Shown: piece after piece, positions 35,131 to 48,656 of the stretch | Numbering within the stretch: the stretch's first letter is position 1 | How the letters are laid out: the number at the start of each line of letters is the position of its first letter | NCBI GenBank assembly: GCA_035235625.1 | Contig: CP141149.1 | Coordinates: 36,387,753 to 36,451,752, forward strand | Direction of reading: 5' to 3' | Length of the DNA: 64,000 nucleotides | From: Saururus chinensis | Lineage: Eukaryota > Streptophyta > Magnoliopsida > Piperales > Saururaceae | The notes under the pieces: model-generated | Database searches by the model: none | Told to the model about the DNA's origin: nothing | What the model saw: the letters and a program-made list of their open reading frames with translations, nothing else | Translations under genes and position numbers: made by a program

Positions 35131-36274
35131 GCGTAGGGCTAGGAGCAACCATAGAGAAATAATTACAGGAATTTTGGGATTAAAACATGTTGAATCGCAT
35201 AATCCTCTCTGGCCATCAAGGAATTGATGTTTAATATAATTTGTATTTATATGTGAGTTATCGAAAGCCAAGTGGGCTGATCTTCAGTAAACAAATGTTG
35301 AAGGTATGTTTTGTTATCCTTCTCTCAGAATAGGAGAAAGATAACACTACACCTCTAAGGTCTTCGTTGATGGCTACTAAAAAACGTGTTAGCCACAAAT
35401 CAACCAAAGAATCCAACATTACAAATTAATGTTGTAATGTATTTAAATTTCTTTTGTGATTGACATTTGCAAAGAGAAGGTGTAAAATACAAGTCTAACA
35501 AAAAAAATTGAGAAAAAAAAGTAAGGTTACCCTTTTACCCAACCCGACCCTACTCAAGTAGTGTTAGAGTTTGGACTTTCGACCCGATTTCAAAATGGGG
35601 TCGGGTCATGACATGATTTCAGTGCAGGTCAAGGCCGACCTTGTCACGCCCCGGCCATGCCCGACCTGAGCCGAACCCGGTCCAAGGGCCGGTCAAGCGC
35701 GCGGGGGCGACGAAGTGAAATTGAGAAACGATTCTAGCGGAAGACTTAATCCCTAACCACGGGCGATTAACAGCAACACGGAGTGCGCACAATCCTTTGA
35801 GCAAGAGTAAATAAAAGGGAAGAAAAGGTGTTGCTTAACACAAAGTAAACAACAATCTCAAACCCACAAGCTTAGTTTAAGTAAAGCCCACACCGGCTCA
35901 AAATAAGTCATAAGTAAACATAACTGTAACATGTGACATAAATCCACAACAAAGAACCCTACACATAGGTTCTAACATAAGCATAAAACAAAAGAAAATA
36001 AGTCACGCTACGATCTCCATCATCACACCCAAGCTACCTCTGACCTTTCCTCAAAGAGGCAATCCTGTCCGTCTGCGTGTCGCACCACGCAGCCCCAAAT
36101 CAAAACACAAAAGAGGGGTGAGTTTTAACACTCAGCAATGGTTTTAATATCACTAACAACGTCGAAAATACGATAGCATGGCGATATAGTCTTTTCAGAA
36201 ACAACGATGTACAAGGTGTATCACTTTCTGATCACATATTTACATCACTTATACACTGCATAACATCATAACTC

Positions 36275-36605
36275 AAACATGCATGGATGTATCTCTAGCA
36301 TACCAATTTCCACATGCATTCACATCATGACCAATCCCGCATGGATGTATCTCTAACATACATATTCCACATGCATAACATCAAAATCAACATGCATGGA
36401 TGTATCTCTAACATACATATTCCCACATGCATAATATCATCGCAACATGCATGGATGTATCTCTAACATACATATTCCACATGCATAACATCAAAATCAA
36501 CATGCATGGATGTATCTCTAACATACATATTCCACGTGCATAACATCAAAATCAACATGCATGGATGTATCTCTAACATACATATTCCCACATGCATAAT
36601 GTCAT
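36275..36605. repeat. ~55-58-bp minisatellite in LTR A, six copies
   Basis: Core GGATGTATCTCTAACATACA recurs six times. The core is near-palindromic (ATGTAT...ATACAT). Homologous but separately diverged arrays occur in LTR B and LTR C. Confidence 0.85.
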
Positions 36606-37021
36606 CACAATCCACCTCCATCAAGGAGTAATCACATGTTAACGTCACACAGACGGGAGCATAGACAAGGCCACGAAGGCGTGTCAGGGTACAAAATTCT
36701 ACACAAGAATTCAAGAAAGATCGGGGTTGTCAATCCCTAATACTGCTCGCCCTGGACGATCCTGGCCAAGGATGTCCCATTCTCACACAGAGAATCTAGA
36801 GCAGGGGTGTTCGCCCAGGGACATCTCCTGCGGAGGGAAGAGCCCGAGTTCTCACACAGAGAACCCTAGAACACGTGGTAGCGGGGTGCACACGGCATAC
36901 CACACTGGATTCTCAGGGTCCAGATGACACACATAATAATAATCTCACATATCCGCAAGACAAGTACACAACTCGTCCCCACATCATTCCATTAAACAAG
37001 ACTCAACCCGAGGAGTGCACT

Positions 37022-37117
37022 CGTTCCACACAGGAACTCCAAATCGTTCCACACAGGAACTTCAAATCGTTCCACACAGGAACTTCAAATCGTTCCACAC
37101 AGGAACTTCAAATCAAA
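37022..37117. repeat. 23-bp repeat, 4-5 copies, only in LTR A
   Basis: Unit CGTTCCACACAGGAACTTCA plus AAT. The related LTRs have one copy at the same place (near 46208 and 52428), so this is a copy-specific expansion. Confidence 0.85.
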
Positions 37118-38664
37118 ATATGTCATTTCGGACCAATCAACTTGCGATTAATCCACGACCGATAAACCCGGCACACAATTCCATCACATTGCATCTAATC
37201 GGTCAAATTCGATTAATCACGATGAAGCCTCAATTGGAAATCCATTTTCATGATGCGTGCAGCATGGTACATGCGTGGGCAAAGCATACATGAATCCTAA
37301 TCATGATAAGTGCTCTCACCAGCCCCTAATGCATCATTCATAATCACGATATTAAGCTTCAACATCATCATTTAACCCCCACATGTGTGTGTGTGTAACT
37401 AGTAGAAGCCTTTCACATAATGCATATTAACATGCTTGAAAATCAACTCACTACCACACTACACATGTGAATTTCTACCTAAACATGAATACCAAATGAA
37501 ATCATAGTAGAAGAATCGTTGAAATCATAGTTAAATTCAAAACTCAACCACAAAGGCTAAACATCTATAACATCACTCATTTCATCATTGAGTCATGGCA
37601 ATCACCAACATTCACACACCATTGATCACAATTTATCATGACAAATCAGTCCAACAATGATTGTAGTCCTACTGAAAATATATGCTTATCCAAAGGGAAC
37701 CAACCGTTCATAATTTCAAGATAACGATTCCAACATCATGCCACAAAACATAAGTCATCCCACCATCTCTAAGCATATGTCTCAACTCTATAAACTCAAT
37801 AGCATGCATTTCCAGTAGCCTAACATAGCTTAAAACACTCCACATTCATATAAAATTGGCAAGCTAAAGTGGAATCATCAAAATAGGCATCATACACACA
37901 ACATACAGTTTTCTGTGTAGCCGATCGATCGCCCTTCAGGCCGTTCAATCGGTTACACGCAAGAATTTGAAAATTTCAGTTCAGTCGATCGATCGCCAAC
38001 ACGGCAGAACAGTCATCTTCTTCTTTTCGCAAATCCAAACCGAAACACCATAGAAAACACTTCAAATCCACATCTAACACCCTAATCATCATCAAAAGTC
38101 CCCCTTGACTTCCAGAATATCAAACCAAACCATAATAATGCAAAACCCTAAGAAATCGGGATTAAATAATTCCATTTTCTAATCTTACCATTATCACACT
38201 AAATCAAGCAAACCATTTCGAAATAAGCCAAAAATGAAGAGTTTTACCATGGATAAACAGAGATTTTGAAGACCCATTACCTCAGCACTTGATTAAGCTC
38301 GGATTGAAGAGTCACCCTTCTTGAAATCCTTGAAAATACAATGAGTTTGAATTAAACACCAATGGAAATCGATTTACTTAAGAAATCCCTAATTAAATCT
38401 TAGATCTAGGGCTTGTTGGTAGTAAAAATTGAATTTTGAATGTTAGGGTTTGTAGTAAAATACAAATCAGTAGCTTTTGATGGTCAAAAACGAATTGAAT
38501 CAAGGGGAAAATGGTAGATTTGGAAGAAATTAAGAGAAAAGCCATGGATTAGTACTTAATTAGAGTAAGCTTACCTTAATCGGCTTCTAATTCGGGCCTA
38601 AGTGGGGATTAGGCCAGCCCTCCTTCCTTAGCCTATTCCCAAAAATGGAAATGACTCTGGTTTG

Positions 38665-38676
38665 CCCTTTTATAGT
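38665..38676 (-). promoter_or_regulatory. TATA box of LTR A, minus strand
   Basis: Plus CCCTTTTATAGT reads ACTATAAAAGGG on the - strand. The same element is at 57761-57772 in LTR C and, slightly altered, at 48878-48889 in LTR B; this conservation supports the minus-strand orientation of all three. Confidence 0.6.
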
Positions 38677-40116
38677 AAGGGTTGGGGTAGGCATAGGTAA
38701 GTTTTGGGGTGTAAATAGGAAAAGTAGGCTAAAAGTGGGTATTTTGCAAATTTAAGCATGAATTAAGCCTAATAAAATTCTGAAAATTTTTGTGTGACCT
38801 TAAGTATATATCTAGGTTCATTTGACACAAAAATAAAATTTTCGACCGTGGGGCCCACAGGGGTCCCGCCAAAACCCTAATTTTTGGGAAAATAGTAAAA
38901 ATTCTGAAAAATCCCAAAAATTCACATTTGGTTTAAAATCACTTAAAACCACTAATGTTGAAGTTAATTTTGGTTAAAACCATCACAAACTCTATTTATT
39001 TCACGAAATCACCGAATAAGATCAGAAAATACATAAATCTCACGATAATCAATAATTAAAGAAAACCAAAACCGGTTTTAAAGATGAGGGTCCTTGCAGA
39101 CCTGACCCGATTCCCTACCCTATTGGAAGAGGACGATATGTTGGCATTGGATATGTTGTAGATGTAGTCTTGAAAATAAGATGTACAAAATATAAAAAAA
39201 ATTCATTAAATGCTATTTTTGTACCTTAGTAATTACAATTAAAAAAACTTACAGAAAGTCGAAAAGTTGAAGATCAAATCGAGTGTCTTACACTTTATCC
39301 TTAGGACAAATTTACACCCTTCGAAGGTGCTTTGGATCTATTGGACGTTTGTCTTACATGATAATTTGATCTATTGTACGTTGTAGGAGCACTTCCAAAT
39401 AACGCACACAACAAACCATGACAGTGTAATTACTCTCACTTAGATGCAACGAAAATCTAGTAAAAAGATTATGAAGAAAACAAATTTTCAATGTTTTATA
39501 GAACACAGAAAAAATCCTATTAAAAAACCCCATTCCGTTCCAACAGATGTGTCTACCTATTAAGGGATGCAAGTGAAAACCATACCCATTTTGGGTTAAA
39601 AAAACTAAAAGACTTAATCCCAAAAATAATTATCTTATTAACCCCACCTAACCTGATGAACCGACATGCAAACTGAGTTGGATGTAGGCGGCGAGCGTTT
39701 GTGGGTTAGCCTATATAGGTACATGGGTCCAACATATATATCATCTAAAAAAGTGGGGCGACCCAAGAGCCTATCTTTATAGCTTCGGTACTGCCTAGCT
39801 GATGCAGACAACGGATAGTGATGCAGGCAGAGGACAATCTCAGTGACATTTCGTCGAATGGATTACTGTTTAAATAACTCCCGGTACTATTTAAATAACT
39901 CCAAGGGTAAAGCTGCCCTTCACTAACCCGCAGATTAATATAGACTGTCGGATTAAATGGACGGCTACAGATGAGGGGGTAAAATAAGCATTTAGCTTTC
40001 TTTCCGAACAGTTAATATAGTTCTTCGTCTTCAAGCTTCAGCTAGTGATGAAATTCCAGAAGGATTGGAACTGAGCGGAAGAACAACTGACATCCACATC
40101 AGCAGATGTAAGAAAA

Positions 40117-40124
40117 TATAAATA
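40117..40124 (+). promoter_or_regulatory. TATA-like box without a recognisable gene
   Basis: TATAAATA in AAATATAAATAGGG context, followed by a leader-like T-rich stretch (40165-40430) but no downstream coding region that I recognise. It may be an LTR promoter remnant. Confidence 0.25.
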
Positions 40125-40448
40125 GGGAATATAATTTGGAAAGGAGGGGATCGAAGTCTCTGAGTGTTTTTTTTTAGTGTTGATGAGTTGTTTGCTCCGT
40201 CTAAAGTTCTCTGCGTAGAACTGGAAGAATAGCTCTGCTGTTCTATTGATCTTTGAGGTTTGAGTTTAATTCCTCGCTTTTCATGTAAATTTCAATGTTG
40301 TAATTGAATTCTAAAGATAGTGAAGAGTTTATTCTCCCAAAATTGTTGTTTCTTAATTGATCCAAAATTTATGGATCTGATCTGTTGATTGTTTGAGATT
40401 TGGTTTTGTTGTTTGTTTGAACGACTCTGTCACTAGCACTCACATCTA

Positions 40449-40503
<55 letters not shown>
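40449..40503. repeat. (TG)n(TA)n compound microsatellite
   Basis: About 11 TG units directly followed by about 16 TA units. Confidence 0.92.
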
Positions 40504-40505
<2 letters not shown>

Positions 40506-43500
40506 TACTAAAACAGAACCAAACAATCACCAGCGAGAGAACACCAATGCTGATGTCGGTGGTCCCGTTGTATTATTACAAAGCATTATAATGATCTAAT
40601 AGTTAAACATGTAATCATAAGCTCTTTCCTACAAACGAGATTTATAAACAAGGATCCTACCTCTTTCCGGTGGTGTCTTCGTGCACACTCCTCCTCATCG
40701 CCTTCTATGCCGGAGACAGACCCTTTTTTCTGATCACCAAATCCTACAAGCTCTCAGCTTTAATGGCTTTTCCCAAGGCAAATGAAGGAGATGGAGGTTA
40801 GGGTTTGTTTGAGGAGAGTTTAAATAAAGGAAGGGAGAGGGGACCCTTGTTCTAAAAGAGGAATATTGTGGTACGTGATTGCTAATCACCCCCACGCTAA
40901 GTCACCCCTAAGTGGTCCCCACTAGGTGACCCTACCCAAATTAAAACCCCTAAAAAAACCCTAACCATGCTAATTTCTTCATTAAATAATTCCAAAAAAA
41001 TATAGAAAAATGCCAAAAAAATCATAAAATTACCTGGAAATTCCAAGATGCTACAATCACACATGGATCCCAAATGATTCCCAAAATAAAACAAGGCTGA
41101 GCATAGCCCCCCTATGCTTTTCAAAAGGTACATTCACCCTAATATATGTTTTAACAACTATAGAAAATCCTTACACAACCATAGTAAAAACAAATCTAAA
41201 AAATGCATCCTTACACAACCATATCAGTGTAAATAATCTAAGAAATTGTATCTAACGTGAGTCTCAAGATATTAAAAATAAGAGTAACTAAAAATATTGT
41301 TACATGATACCTTATGCATGAACATGACATTCTAAATTGGAGATGTAAAAAATAATCCCTAGTCAAGCTAGTGCACATGGATATAACCAACTTAGAGCCT
41401 ACTCCATAAATCTCAATATTATGTCTATAATCTTAGTCATCTCAACCCGGGGAGGCAAAAACCCACCATTTTGGAATTGAAAACCATGTCATTTCAGACA
41501 AAATCCCCCACCCTTTTAGACAGAAAATTGATTTATTCAAACCCGGTACGGCTAATCCAAAAAAAAACTACAAAAATCCTAGGCTAATCATGATTAAACA
41601 TAATTTATAAACTATTTTCATGGTGGATGAAACATAGGGCATGACTACATGTGCAAACATAAGTGATTATACTATATCATGTTAGAGCATAATCCAACAA
41701 ATAAGATCATATGGACTAAGATCTGATTCATGTAATATAAATTTATTATGATAATCTCATATACATGTATGCATAAGTAACCCTAATGTATGTCAACCAT
41801 ACTTAACCCTCTGTGTGCAAAAGAGCTCCAAAAGCATGAGGATAGATTTGTAGAATGTGCACAAGATCCATTCATAAGATAGTTCTAGTTGATTGAATCC
41901 CTAGGCCAATCAATTGGGGATTAAACAAATTAAAAAAATTGCATATGCAGTGTTGGTGATCGTTGCTAGGGTGATCAATTGGCACCACTATACCAATCAC
42001 AATATATTATGCTAATCGATCGGCCAAACAATATTATAGAAAACTACGATTTTTAACTTAAAATCATTGTGATCAATCATCAAATCATCATAATTCTTCA
42101 TGGAATCAATCATAAACTCTTAATTATGAGAAACCATATCAAACCCATGCAAAAGTATGCAAAAACAACATCAAAGTTTCACAAAGAGAAGAATCAATCC
42201 ATATAAAGATTCATCATCTAGAAGCATGGTTAACAACATTAAACAAGGTATGGTATGCAATAAGTCACTCAAAAAATAACTCCTTACCTCTAGGGTAGAG
42301 AAACACTTTCAATATTCCTAAATCAAAAAATCTTATTCCAAAAGATTTTTCATTAGCCCTAAACATAAACCATGATTTCTACTAACTAGAGACATACAAC
42401 TAAGATGAATAAGTGATTTTAAGCATTTCCTTGTGTCTAAAGAATTCTAAGCATGAATCATAAGATTTTGAATAAAAAATAAATATCTAAGGTTCTACAA
42501 ATTGTACAGAACAAATGAGATTTAGAGATTTTAATATAAAGAGACATGAGAATAAAAATGAGGCGTAAAAGACTTTTAATTTTACATCAAACTACAAGAA
42601 ATTAAGAAAAATAATTAAATTAACTCACCTTGACAAAAGGTAGAATGTAAATAAAAATGGTGTTGAAGTAAGCACCTGTTGATGTCGAAGGAATTCTAAA
42701 TCGATCACATGGTCTTCCAAGAGCACAAGGCACGGTCGACCGACGAAAATTTCATCTGTAACTCCCGGCCAACACACGGACTCGTAACCTTGGAGGATGG
42801 TTGCTGCGGAGGGAACAAACAATTGCTAGGATTGCTGAGGAGTGACCGGTGCTGCTCTTGGCTACCCAAGGGCCGGCTCGGGACTGTTCTTCAGCAACAG
42901 AGACACAGGGTGGAGTCTCTGCTGCCCTTTTTTTTAAAAAAAATTGTTAGATGGGCAGGGAGAGCGGATGGCTATCTCCATAAACTCCGGCCAGGGTCGA
43001 TGGAGGAGTGCTTCCAGCGAACTCCGTCTGAACGCGGCTTGGACGGGATGAAGAGGCGATGCTCTGAGTCTAAACTAATGCGAGTGGTGCAGAGGAGATG
43101 GAAGATGGCACCGTCGGTGCCATAAGTGGGTTTGAATGCACCCAAGGGTCGACGAAGGAAGTTCCCAACGATTCTGGACAGCCGAACGACCGGCGGCTCG
43201 CTAGCAGTCTCCCTCCTCCTCCCTGGGCGATATGGAATGGGGAGAATCTTCACTTTTGGCGAGAACTGTAATGTCATGGAGAATCTTCAGGTGGCGGTGG
43301 GATTTTTTTCGACAGACCAGGGCGGAAAGGTTTGCAGCCGAACCTCCTCTGCTCCGGTCTGCATGAAGCTCTGGAGTTTAGAACAGCCAGTGTGGGGAAG
43401 AAGAAGGTCCCGCGCTGACCCGCACCAGTTGTTGGTCTGGCCGGGTCAATAGGATTGAGCCAGCCTGGTTCAAATGGAATTTTCGGCCAAATCTTCTTCC

Positions 43501-43518
43501 ATTTTAGTATTTTTTTTT

Positions 43519-43567
<49 letters not shown>
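43519..43567. repeat. (TA)n microsatellite
   Basis: About 24 uninterrupted AT/TA dinucleotides between T-rich and AAAATAAT sequence. Confidence 0.92.
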
Positions 43568-43573
<6 letters not shown>

Positions 43574-45201
43574 TAATAAATAATTAGTTATAGCCTTACC
43601 AGGGGACAAGAGCGATTTTGATTGACCAATAGTACCCTCATTAATATATTAACTATACTAATTTACTTTCAGGGGTGCTTATGAGTTAATAAGCGGTGTG
43701 AGAATGTATTCGTTCTTTTGGAGCGAATGTGTTACCTAAATAAATTATTATTGTATGTGTCTTAGCTATGCGGAACCTTAAGCCATAGAGTCTTAGGTTC
43801 CTTAGAGTTTAAACTAAAAAGTTTGCAAAAACTTATTTTTCCCATAGTTGGAGAATGGTAGAGATTGCGATACATTTCTTCATCGCCATGACGGTTTGAG
43901 TATTAACTAGAGGGTCTTTATCGTAAGTCTTCTGTAGGTCTTCCCACGACCACATAATGCGTACGAAAAGTAGAGTTGCATGAGCATCATGGAAGGTAAG
44001 GCTGGTCATGGACATCCATTGTTCGATGTCCAGGCTGTGTCCGAGGTGTTTGTGGCCATGTTCGGCTGAATTCTTTTGTCTGCCAATTTTTGGACATGGC
44101 CATGGACAAAGACCTCATTCGGTCGTTTGTTCGAGGTTCGGTAAACTTTTAATATATTGTGCATTCTTATATGAAGGACAATTTTAATTTCTCCTCTAAT
44201 TATTCTTAAACATCATTTTCTTATCCTTAAATCTTTAACAATTTAAATACAATCATGTTAATGTTATATTTGAGTTCTTTAAAGCTAATTATTAAATATT
44301 TCGTTTGTCTCACATTAATAGCTCTATTTGGCTTTTCAAAATGAACTCATTTTGCTAATAGTAATACTACAAATAAAGAAGATGACATATATAAGTTTGA
44401 AAATTATTATTATATGATAAATTACTTAATCTAGAGATCCTCACCCTAGTCCCTAGCTACCCTACTTTGTTAAAGTCATTAACACCACTCTCGTTCTCTC
44501 CAACCACTTCAACTCTCATCCAATTGCCCAAGAGACTATGTCTGTCACACGCCGGCATTGCCCGACCCGAGCCGAACCCGGTCCAGGGGCCGGTCAAGCG
44601 CGCGGGGGCGACGAGGAAAAATTAAGATACGGTTTAGCGGAAGACTTAACCCTAAATACATGTGATCTTACATAATTACGGAGTACGTACATTCCTTTGA
44701 GCAAGAGTAAATAAGTAGAAAAGAAAGAGAGTCGCTTAATTCAAAATACACGACTAGTCTCAAACCCACATGCTTAGTCAACCATAGCCCACTCTGGCTC
44801 AAAAATAGGTCTTAGACAACACAACCGTATAAAGTAACATAAATCCAACAGACAACCATACACAAAGGTTCTAAACGTAAAGCATAAACCAAGGAAAACA
44901 AGTCACATAAGAGTCTCCACGATCACATCCAAGTCGTCTCCGATCTTTCCTCAAAGAGGAGATCCTATCCGTCTGTGTGTCGTACCACACAGCCCCAAAG
45001 CAAAAACACAAGAAAGAGAGGTGAGTTTAACAAACTCAGCAATGGTTTTTAATATAACTATCATTATCGGAAAAATGATAGCATAACAATATAATCATTC
45101 AAATCAAAAATTGACAAGATATAACATTTTCTGATCACACAAACCCATCACCTAAACCTGCATCATAGTGTATAATCCACATAGTGTCATTCTCATCATA
45201 T

Positions 45202-45535
45202 CAACCTGCATGGAATGTATCTCTAACATACATATCAAATCATGCTTCAACATCATATCAACCTGCATGAAATGTATCTCTAACATACATATCCAATCAT
45301 GCCTCAACATCATATCAACCTGCATAAAATGTATCTCTCACATACATATCAAATCATGCCTCAACATCATACCAACCTGCATGAAATGTATCTCTCACAT
45401 ACATATCCAATCATGCATCACATTATATCAACTTGCATGAAATGTATCTCTAACATACATATCTAACCATGCATCACATCATATCAACATGCATGAAATG
45501 TATCTCTAACATACATATCCAACCATGCATCAGCA
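45202..45535. repeat. ~56-bp minisatellite in LTR B, six copies
   Basis: Units begin CAACCTGCATGAAATGTATC and contain CTCTAACATACATAT. Same locus as the LTR A and C arrays, but unit sequence and length have diverged. Confidence 0.85.
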
Positions 45536-45610
45536 TTCTCATTCATCATGCATGTATAAGTGTTACACACACACTAGTCCAACATGCAAGTCCATACATA
45601 TAGAGAATAA

Positions 45611-46062
45611 ACCTGCTCCTCAAGGCCAAAGCCTTTGAGCAACTCCTGCTTGTCAAGACTGAAGTCTCAAGCAACTCCTGCTCCTCAAGGCCAAAGCCTT
45701 CGAGCAACTCCTGCTTATCAAGACCGAAGTCTCAAGCAACTCCTGCTTATCAAGACTGAAGTCTCAAGCAACTCCTTCTCCTCAAGGCCAAAGCCTTCGA
45801 GCAACTCCTGCTTATCAAGACCAAAGTCTCAAGCAACTCCTGCTCCTCAAGGCCAAAGCTTTCTAGTAACTCCTGCTTATCAAGACCGAAGTCTCAAGCA
45901 ATTCTTGTTTATCAAGACCGAAGTCTCAAGCAACTCCTGCTCCTCAAGGCCAAAGCCTTCGAGCAACTCCTGCTTATCAAGACCGAAGTCTCAAGTAACT
46001 CCTGCTCCTCAAGGCCAAAGCCTTCGAGCAACTCCTACTTATCAAGACCGAAGTCTCAAGCC
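45611..46062. repeat. 32/33-bp alternating minisatellite, only in LTR B
   Basis: About 14 monomers of two kinds, GCAACTCCTGCTCCTCAAGG... (33 bp) and GCAACTCCTGCTTATCAAGA... (32 bp), mostly alternating. The long open frame at 45635-46186 is a by-product of the array. LTRs A and C lack it. Confidence 0.9.
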
Positions 46063-47580
46063 ACAATACCTGGTAAGCCGATGCACTCGGACAAACCAAC
46101 TGGATTTTCAAGGTCTAGATAATCATAATAATCTCAATCCGCAAGACAAGTACACAACTCGTCCCTACATAACTCCATTTAACTAGACTCAACCTTGGGA
46201 ATGCACATGTTCCACAAAGGAGCTCAAATCAAAACATGTCCTTTCGGACCAATCAAGTTTTGATTAAGCCACGACCAATTAAACCGGCACGTAATTTCAC
46301 CACATTGCATCCAATTGATCAAATTTGATTAATCTCGATAAAGCCTCAATTGGAAATACATTTTCATGATGCATGCAACCTGGTACATACGTGAGCAAGG
46401 CATACATGAATCCTAATTCATGATAAGTGCTCTCATCGGCCCCTAATGCATCATTCATAATTATAATATCAATCTTCAATATTATCATTAAACCCCACAT
46501 GTGTGTACCTAGTAGAAGCACTTAACTTAATGCATATCAACATGCTTGAAATTAACTCACTACCACACTACACATGTAAATTAACATCTAATCATGAATT
46601 CCAGCGGAAATCATAGGAGAAGAATCATTGAAAATCATAATTCAAATCAAAGCTCAACCACAAGCTAAACACATATAAGATCATTCACTTTATCCTTAAG
46701 CCATGAAGTTCACTAACATTCACACTTCAATTAACCACATCATATTATGACATATCAGTCCGTTAGTATGCTGTAGCTTTACTAGAAATATACTTAACTA
46801 TAGAGAATCAACAATTCATAACTTCAAGATGGCAATTCCGACATCATACATCCAACCACAAGTCATTCCACATAAGTCTAAGTATATAACACAACTTCTA
46901 AACATTAATGGTATGCCCTTCCAGTGGCTTACCCTGGCTCAAAATACTCTACATGCATATAAAAATGATATATCAGAGGAGAAACATCGAAATAAACAAC
47001 ATACATACAAAGGTCAATTTCTGCAGTGTAGCTGTTCGAACGCCCTCCAGGGCCGTTCGATCGGCTAAACAGGATATGTGCCAAAATTGCAGTGTTGACC
47101 GTTCAAACGCCCTACATGGCCGTTCGAACGCCAATAAGGCAGATTCGACCTTCTTCTTCCTTTCGCATTTTCAAACCGAAACTCCATTGATAAAACTCAA
47201 AATAACCATCTAACAACCAAAATGCCATTAAAAGTCCACCATAACTTCCAGAATGCTAAACCACATCATAATAAGATAAAACCCTATGAAATCGGGATTA
47301 AAGATTACCATTTACTAATCATGTCATTAAAGCATTAAATCAAGTAAATCCATTCAAAATAACCACAAAATCAAGAGTTTTACCATACGAAGAATGAATT
47401 TTTGAAAGTCCATTACCTTATCCCTTGATTAGGCTTTGATTTGATGGTCACCCTTCTTGAAAACCTTACAAAGACAGTTTGAATTAAACTCCATTAAAAT
47501 CGATTTAACAAAGAAAACCCTAATCAAAAACTTAGATCTAGGGCATGTTGAACATAAAAATTAGATTTTTAGAGCTAGGG

Positions 47581-48656
47581 TGTAATATCCCTAATTTTCC
47601 CGAGTTTCAAAATTTAAATACGTGGAAATTATGGTATTTGACCTATTAATATTTTTATTAAAATAACTTTCTCCCTAAATAGAATTTGGGGCTGAAACTA
47701 ATTCTATTGGAAAGTACACGGAAATAGCTTCGAAACGCCACCAAGAACGCGCAAATCGGAGTCCGGATGAGGGAAAAACACCGTCTAAAGTTGAACATAT
47801 CGTGCAGGACCCGTTTACCCGAATTGAACACGCGAACTGTCTATTTAAGCTGCGATGTGGGCCCGATAAATTGCTATTCTTAAATTGGGTTTTTGAGGTC
47901 TAATTCCTCATGGGATTAGGAGCCCTAATCCTATACCTATAAAAGGCCTTTTTATGGCACAATTTGGGGGTTTTTGGCCCGATTGGGGGGAGCTTTTGGA
48001 CGGTGAAGGAAAGGAGGAAATTTGCCGGCGAGACTCCGGCGAAGCATTGGTGGCGGTGGATCGACAACAACTCAACCTGAGAGGTAAGATTTTGAATGGA
48101 GAATCATAGAGATGTTGTTAATTATTTTTATTAAAATTTATAGTATCTCTGCAATTACTATTTACGTAATTTAGTGAACAGTAATTGATTTGCCGTCGTC
48201 GGATCAGCCCTCGGATTGGGGCCACGCTGGCCCTGGCCTTGGCCGTGGCGGCCCTGGCTGTGGCGGCCATGGCCGCAGAGGCCCTGGCTCCGGCGTCTTT
48301 AGCGGCGGTGGAATCGCTGCTGCTGTGCGGGCCACCGTTTGTTAAAAAAAAATTGTTTGATGAGGACCGGCGGCGGCGCGACGCAGCCGGCGACCGGTGG
48401 ATGGACCAGGGCTGCCGAAATCGCCGGATGATGGCGATCCGGTCAAGCCCGGCCCATCAGCTGGCCGTGGTGGCCTACCGTCGCGACGCCACCGTCTGAT
48501 TAAAAAAAAGAGAAAGATGGAGACTTTGGTCCGACCAGCCACCGGGCAACGGCGGGGGCCAGGTCCATTGTGATCGCCGCATGGCGGCGATCCGGTGGAC
48601 CCCATCCCGCCGCCCGGCCGTGGTGGCCAGGGGCGGCGCCGCCAGAGGTCGTGACA
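47581..48656 (+). mobile_element. Solo LTR B2 (1076 bp) inside LTR B
   Basis: Begins TGTAATATCCCTAATTTTCC, ends AGAGGTCGTGACA, with a perfect 5-bp duplication TAGGG (47576-47580, 48657-48661). TATA box CCTATAAAAGG at 47936-47946 gives + orientation, opposite to its host LTR. The first ~250 bp resemble the start of solo LTR D (57643 leftward on -), including GAGCTTCGAAACGCCAC-like sequence. The 3' part is GC-rich (48190-48650). Confidence 0.88.
47936..47946 (+). promoter_or_regulatory. TATA box of solo LTR B2
   Basis: CCTATAAAAGG, 355 bp after the LTR start, in the expected U3 position. Confidence 0.55.

Larger units (their letters stand above)
32971..35150 (-). mobile_element. Internal non-coding region of the minus-strand gypsy element
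   Basis: Sequence adjoining the polypurine tract should be the pol-to-3'LTR spacer. It is AT-rich, lacks gag or pol motifs, and contains a 147-bp duplication and a hairpin repeat array. The coding region and 5' LTR are not found farther right, so the element is truncated or deleted. Confidence 0.45.
35642..39098 (-). mobile_element. Solo LTR A of a long-LTR gypsy family (3457 bp)
   Basis: Plus-strand ends are TGTCACGCCCCGG and GAGGGTCCTTGCA, flanked by a perfect 5-bp duplication GACCT (35637-35641, 39099-39103). There is no second LTR or coding region, so it is a solo LTR. A TATA box reads on the - strand about 425 bp from the 39098 end, so the element's sense strand is minus. Over 3 kb of the LTR lies downstream of the promoter. 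Close relatives sit at 44543-49292 and 50967-58181. It inserted into an ACCCGACCC-rich repeat. Confidence 0.88.
39104..43988. other. Spacer of transposon debris, no gene
   Basis: 39104-39700 continues the repeat split by LTR A. 40850-42700 has CCCTAA, AATCCC-like and 'splice-leader' style text resembling the long LTR family in plan but too diverged to bound. 42700-43470 is GC-richer. Open frames such as 42709-43125 and 43126-43452 show no domain. Confidence 0.45.

Noticed and set aside
35642..39098. Considered as a complete small LTR element (LARD/TRIM)
   Set aside because: Its two ends are not copies of one another, as a two-LTR element would require; solo LTR fits better.
42709..43452. Two plus-strand ORFs of 108-138 codons
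   Set aside because: GC-rich transposon debris; no motif and opposite-strand frames equally open.
43833..44015. 60-codon minus ORF with a protein-like look
   Set aside because: It runs across the left border of the hAT element at 43997 and has no recognisable family.
45635..46186. 183-codon plus-strand ORF rich in Ser, Gln, Pro
   Set aside because: It is produced by the 32/33-bp tandem array in LTR B, on the antisense strand of the element.
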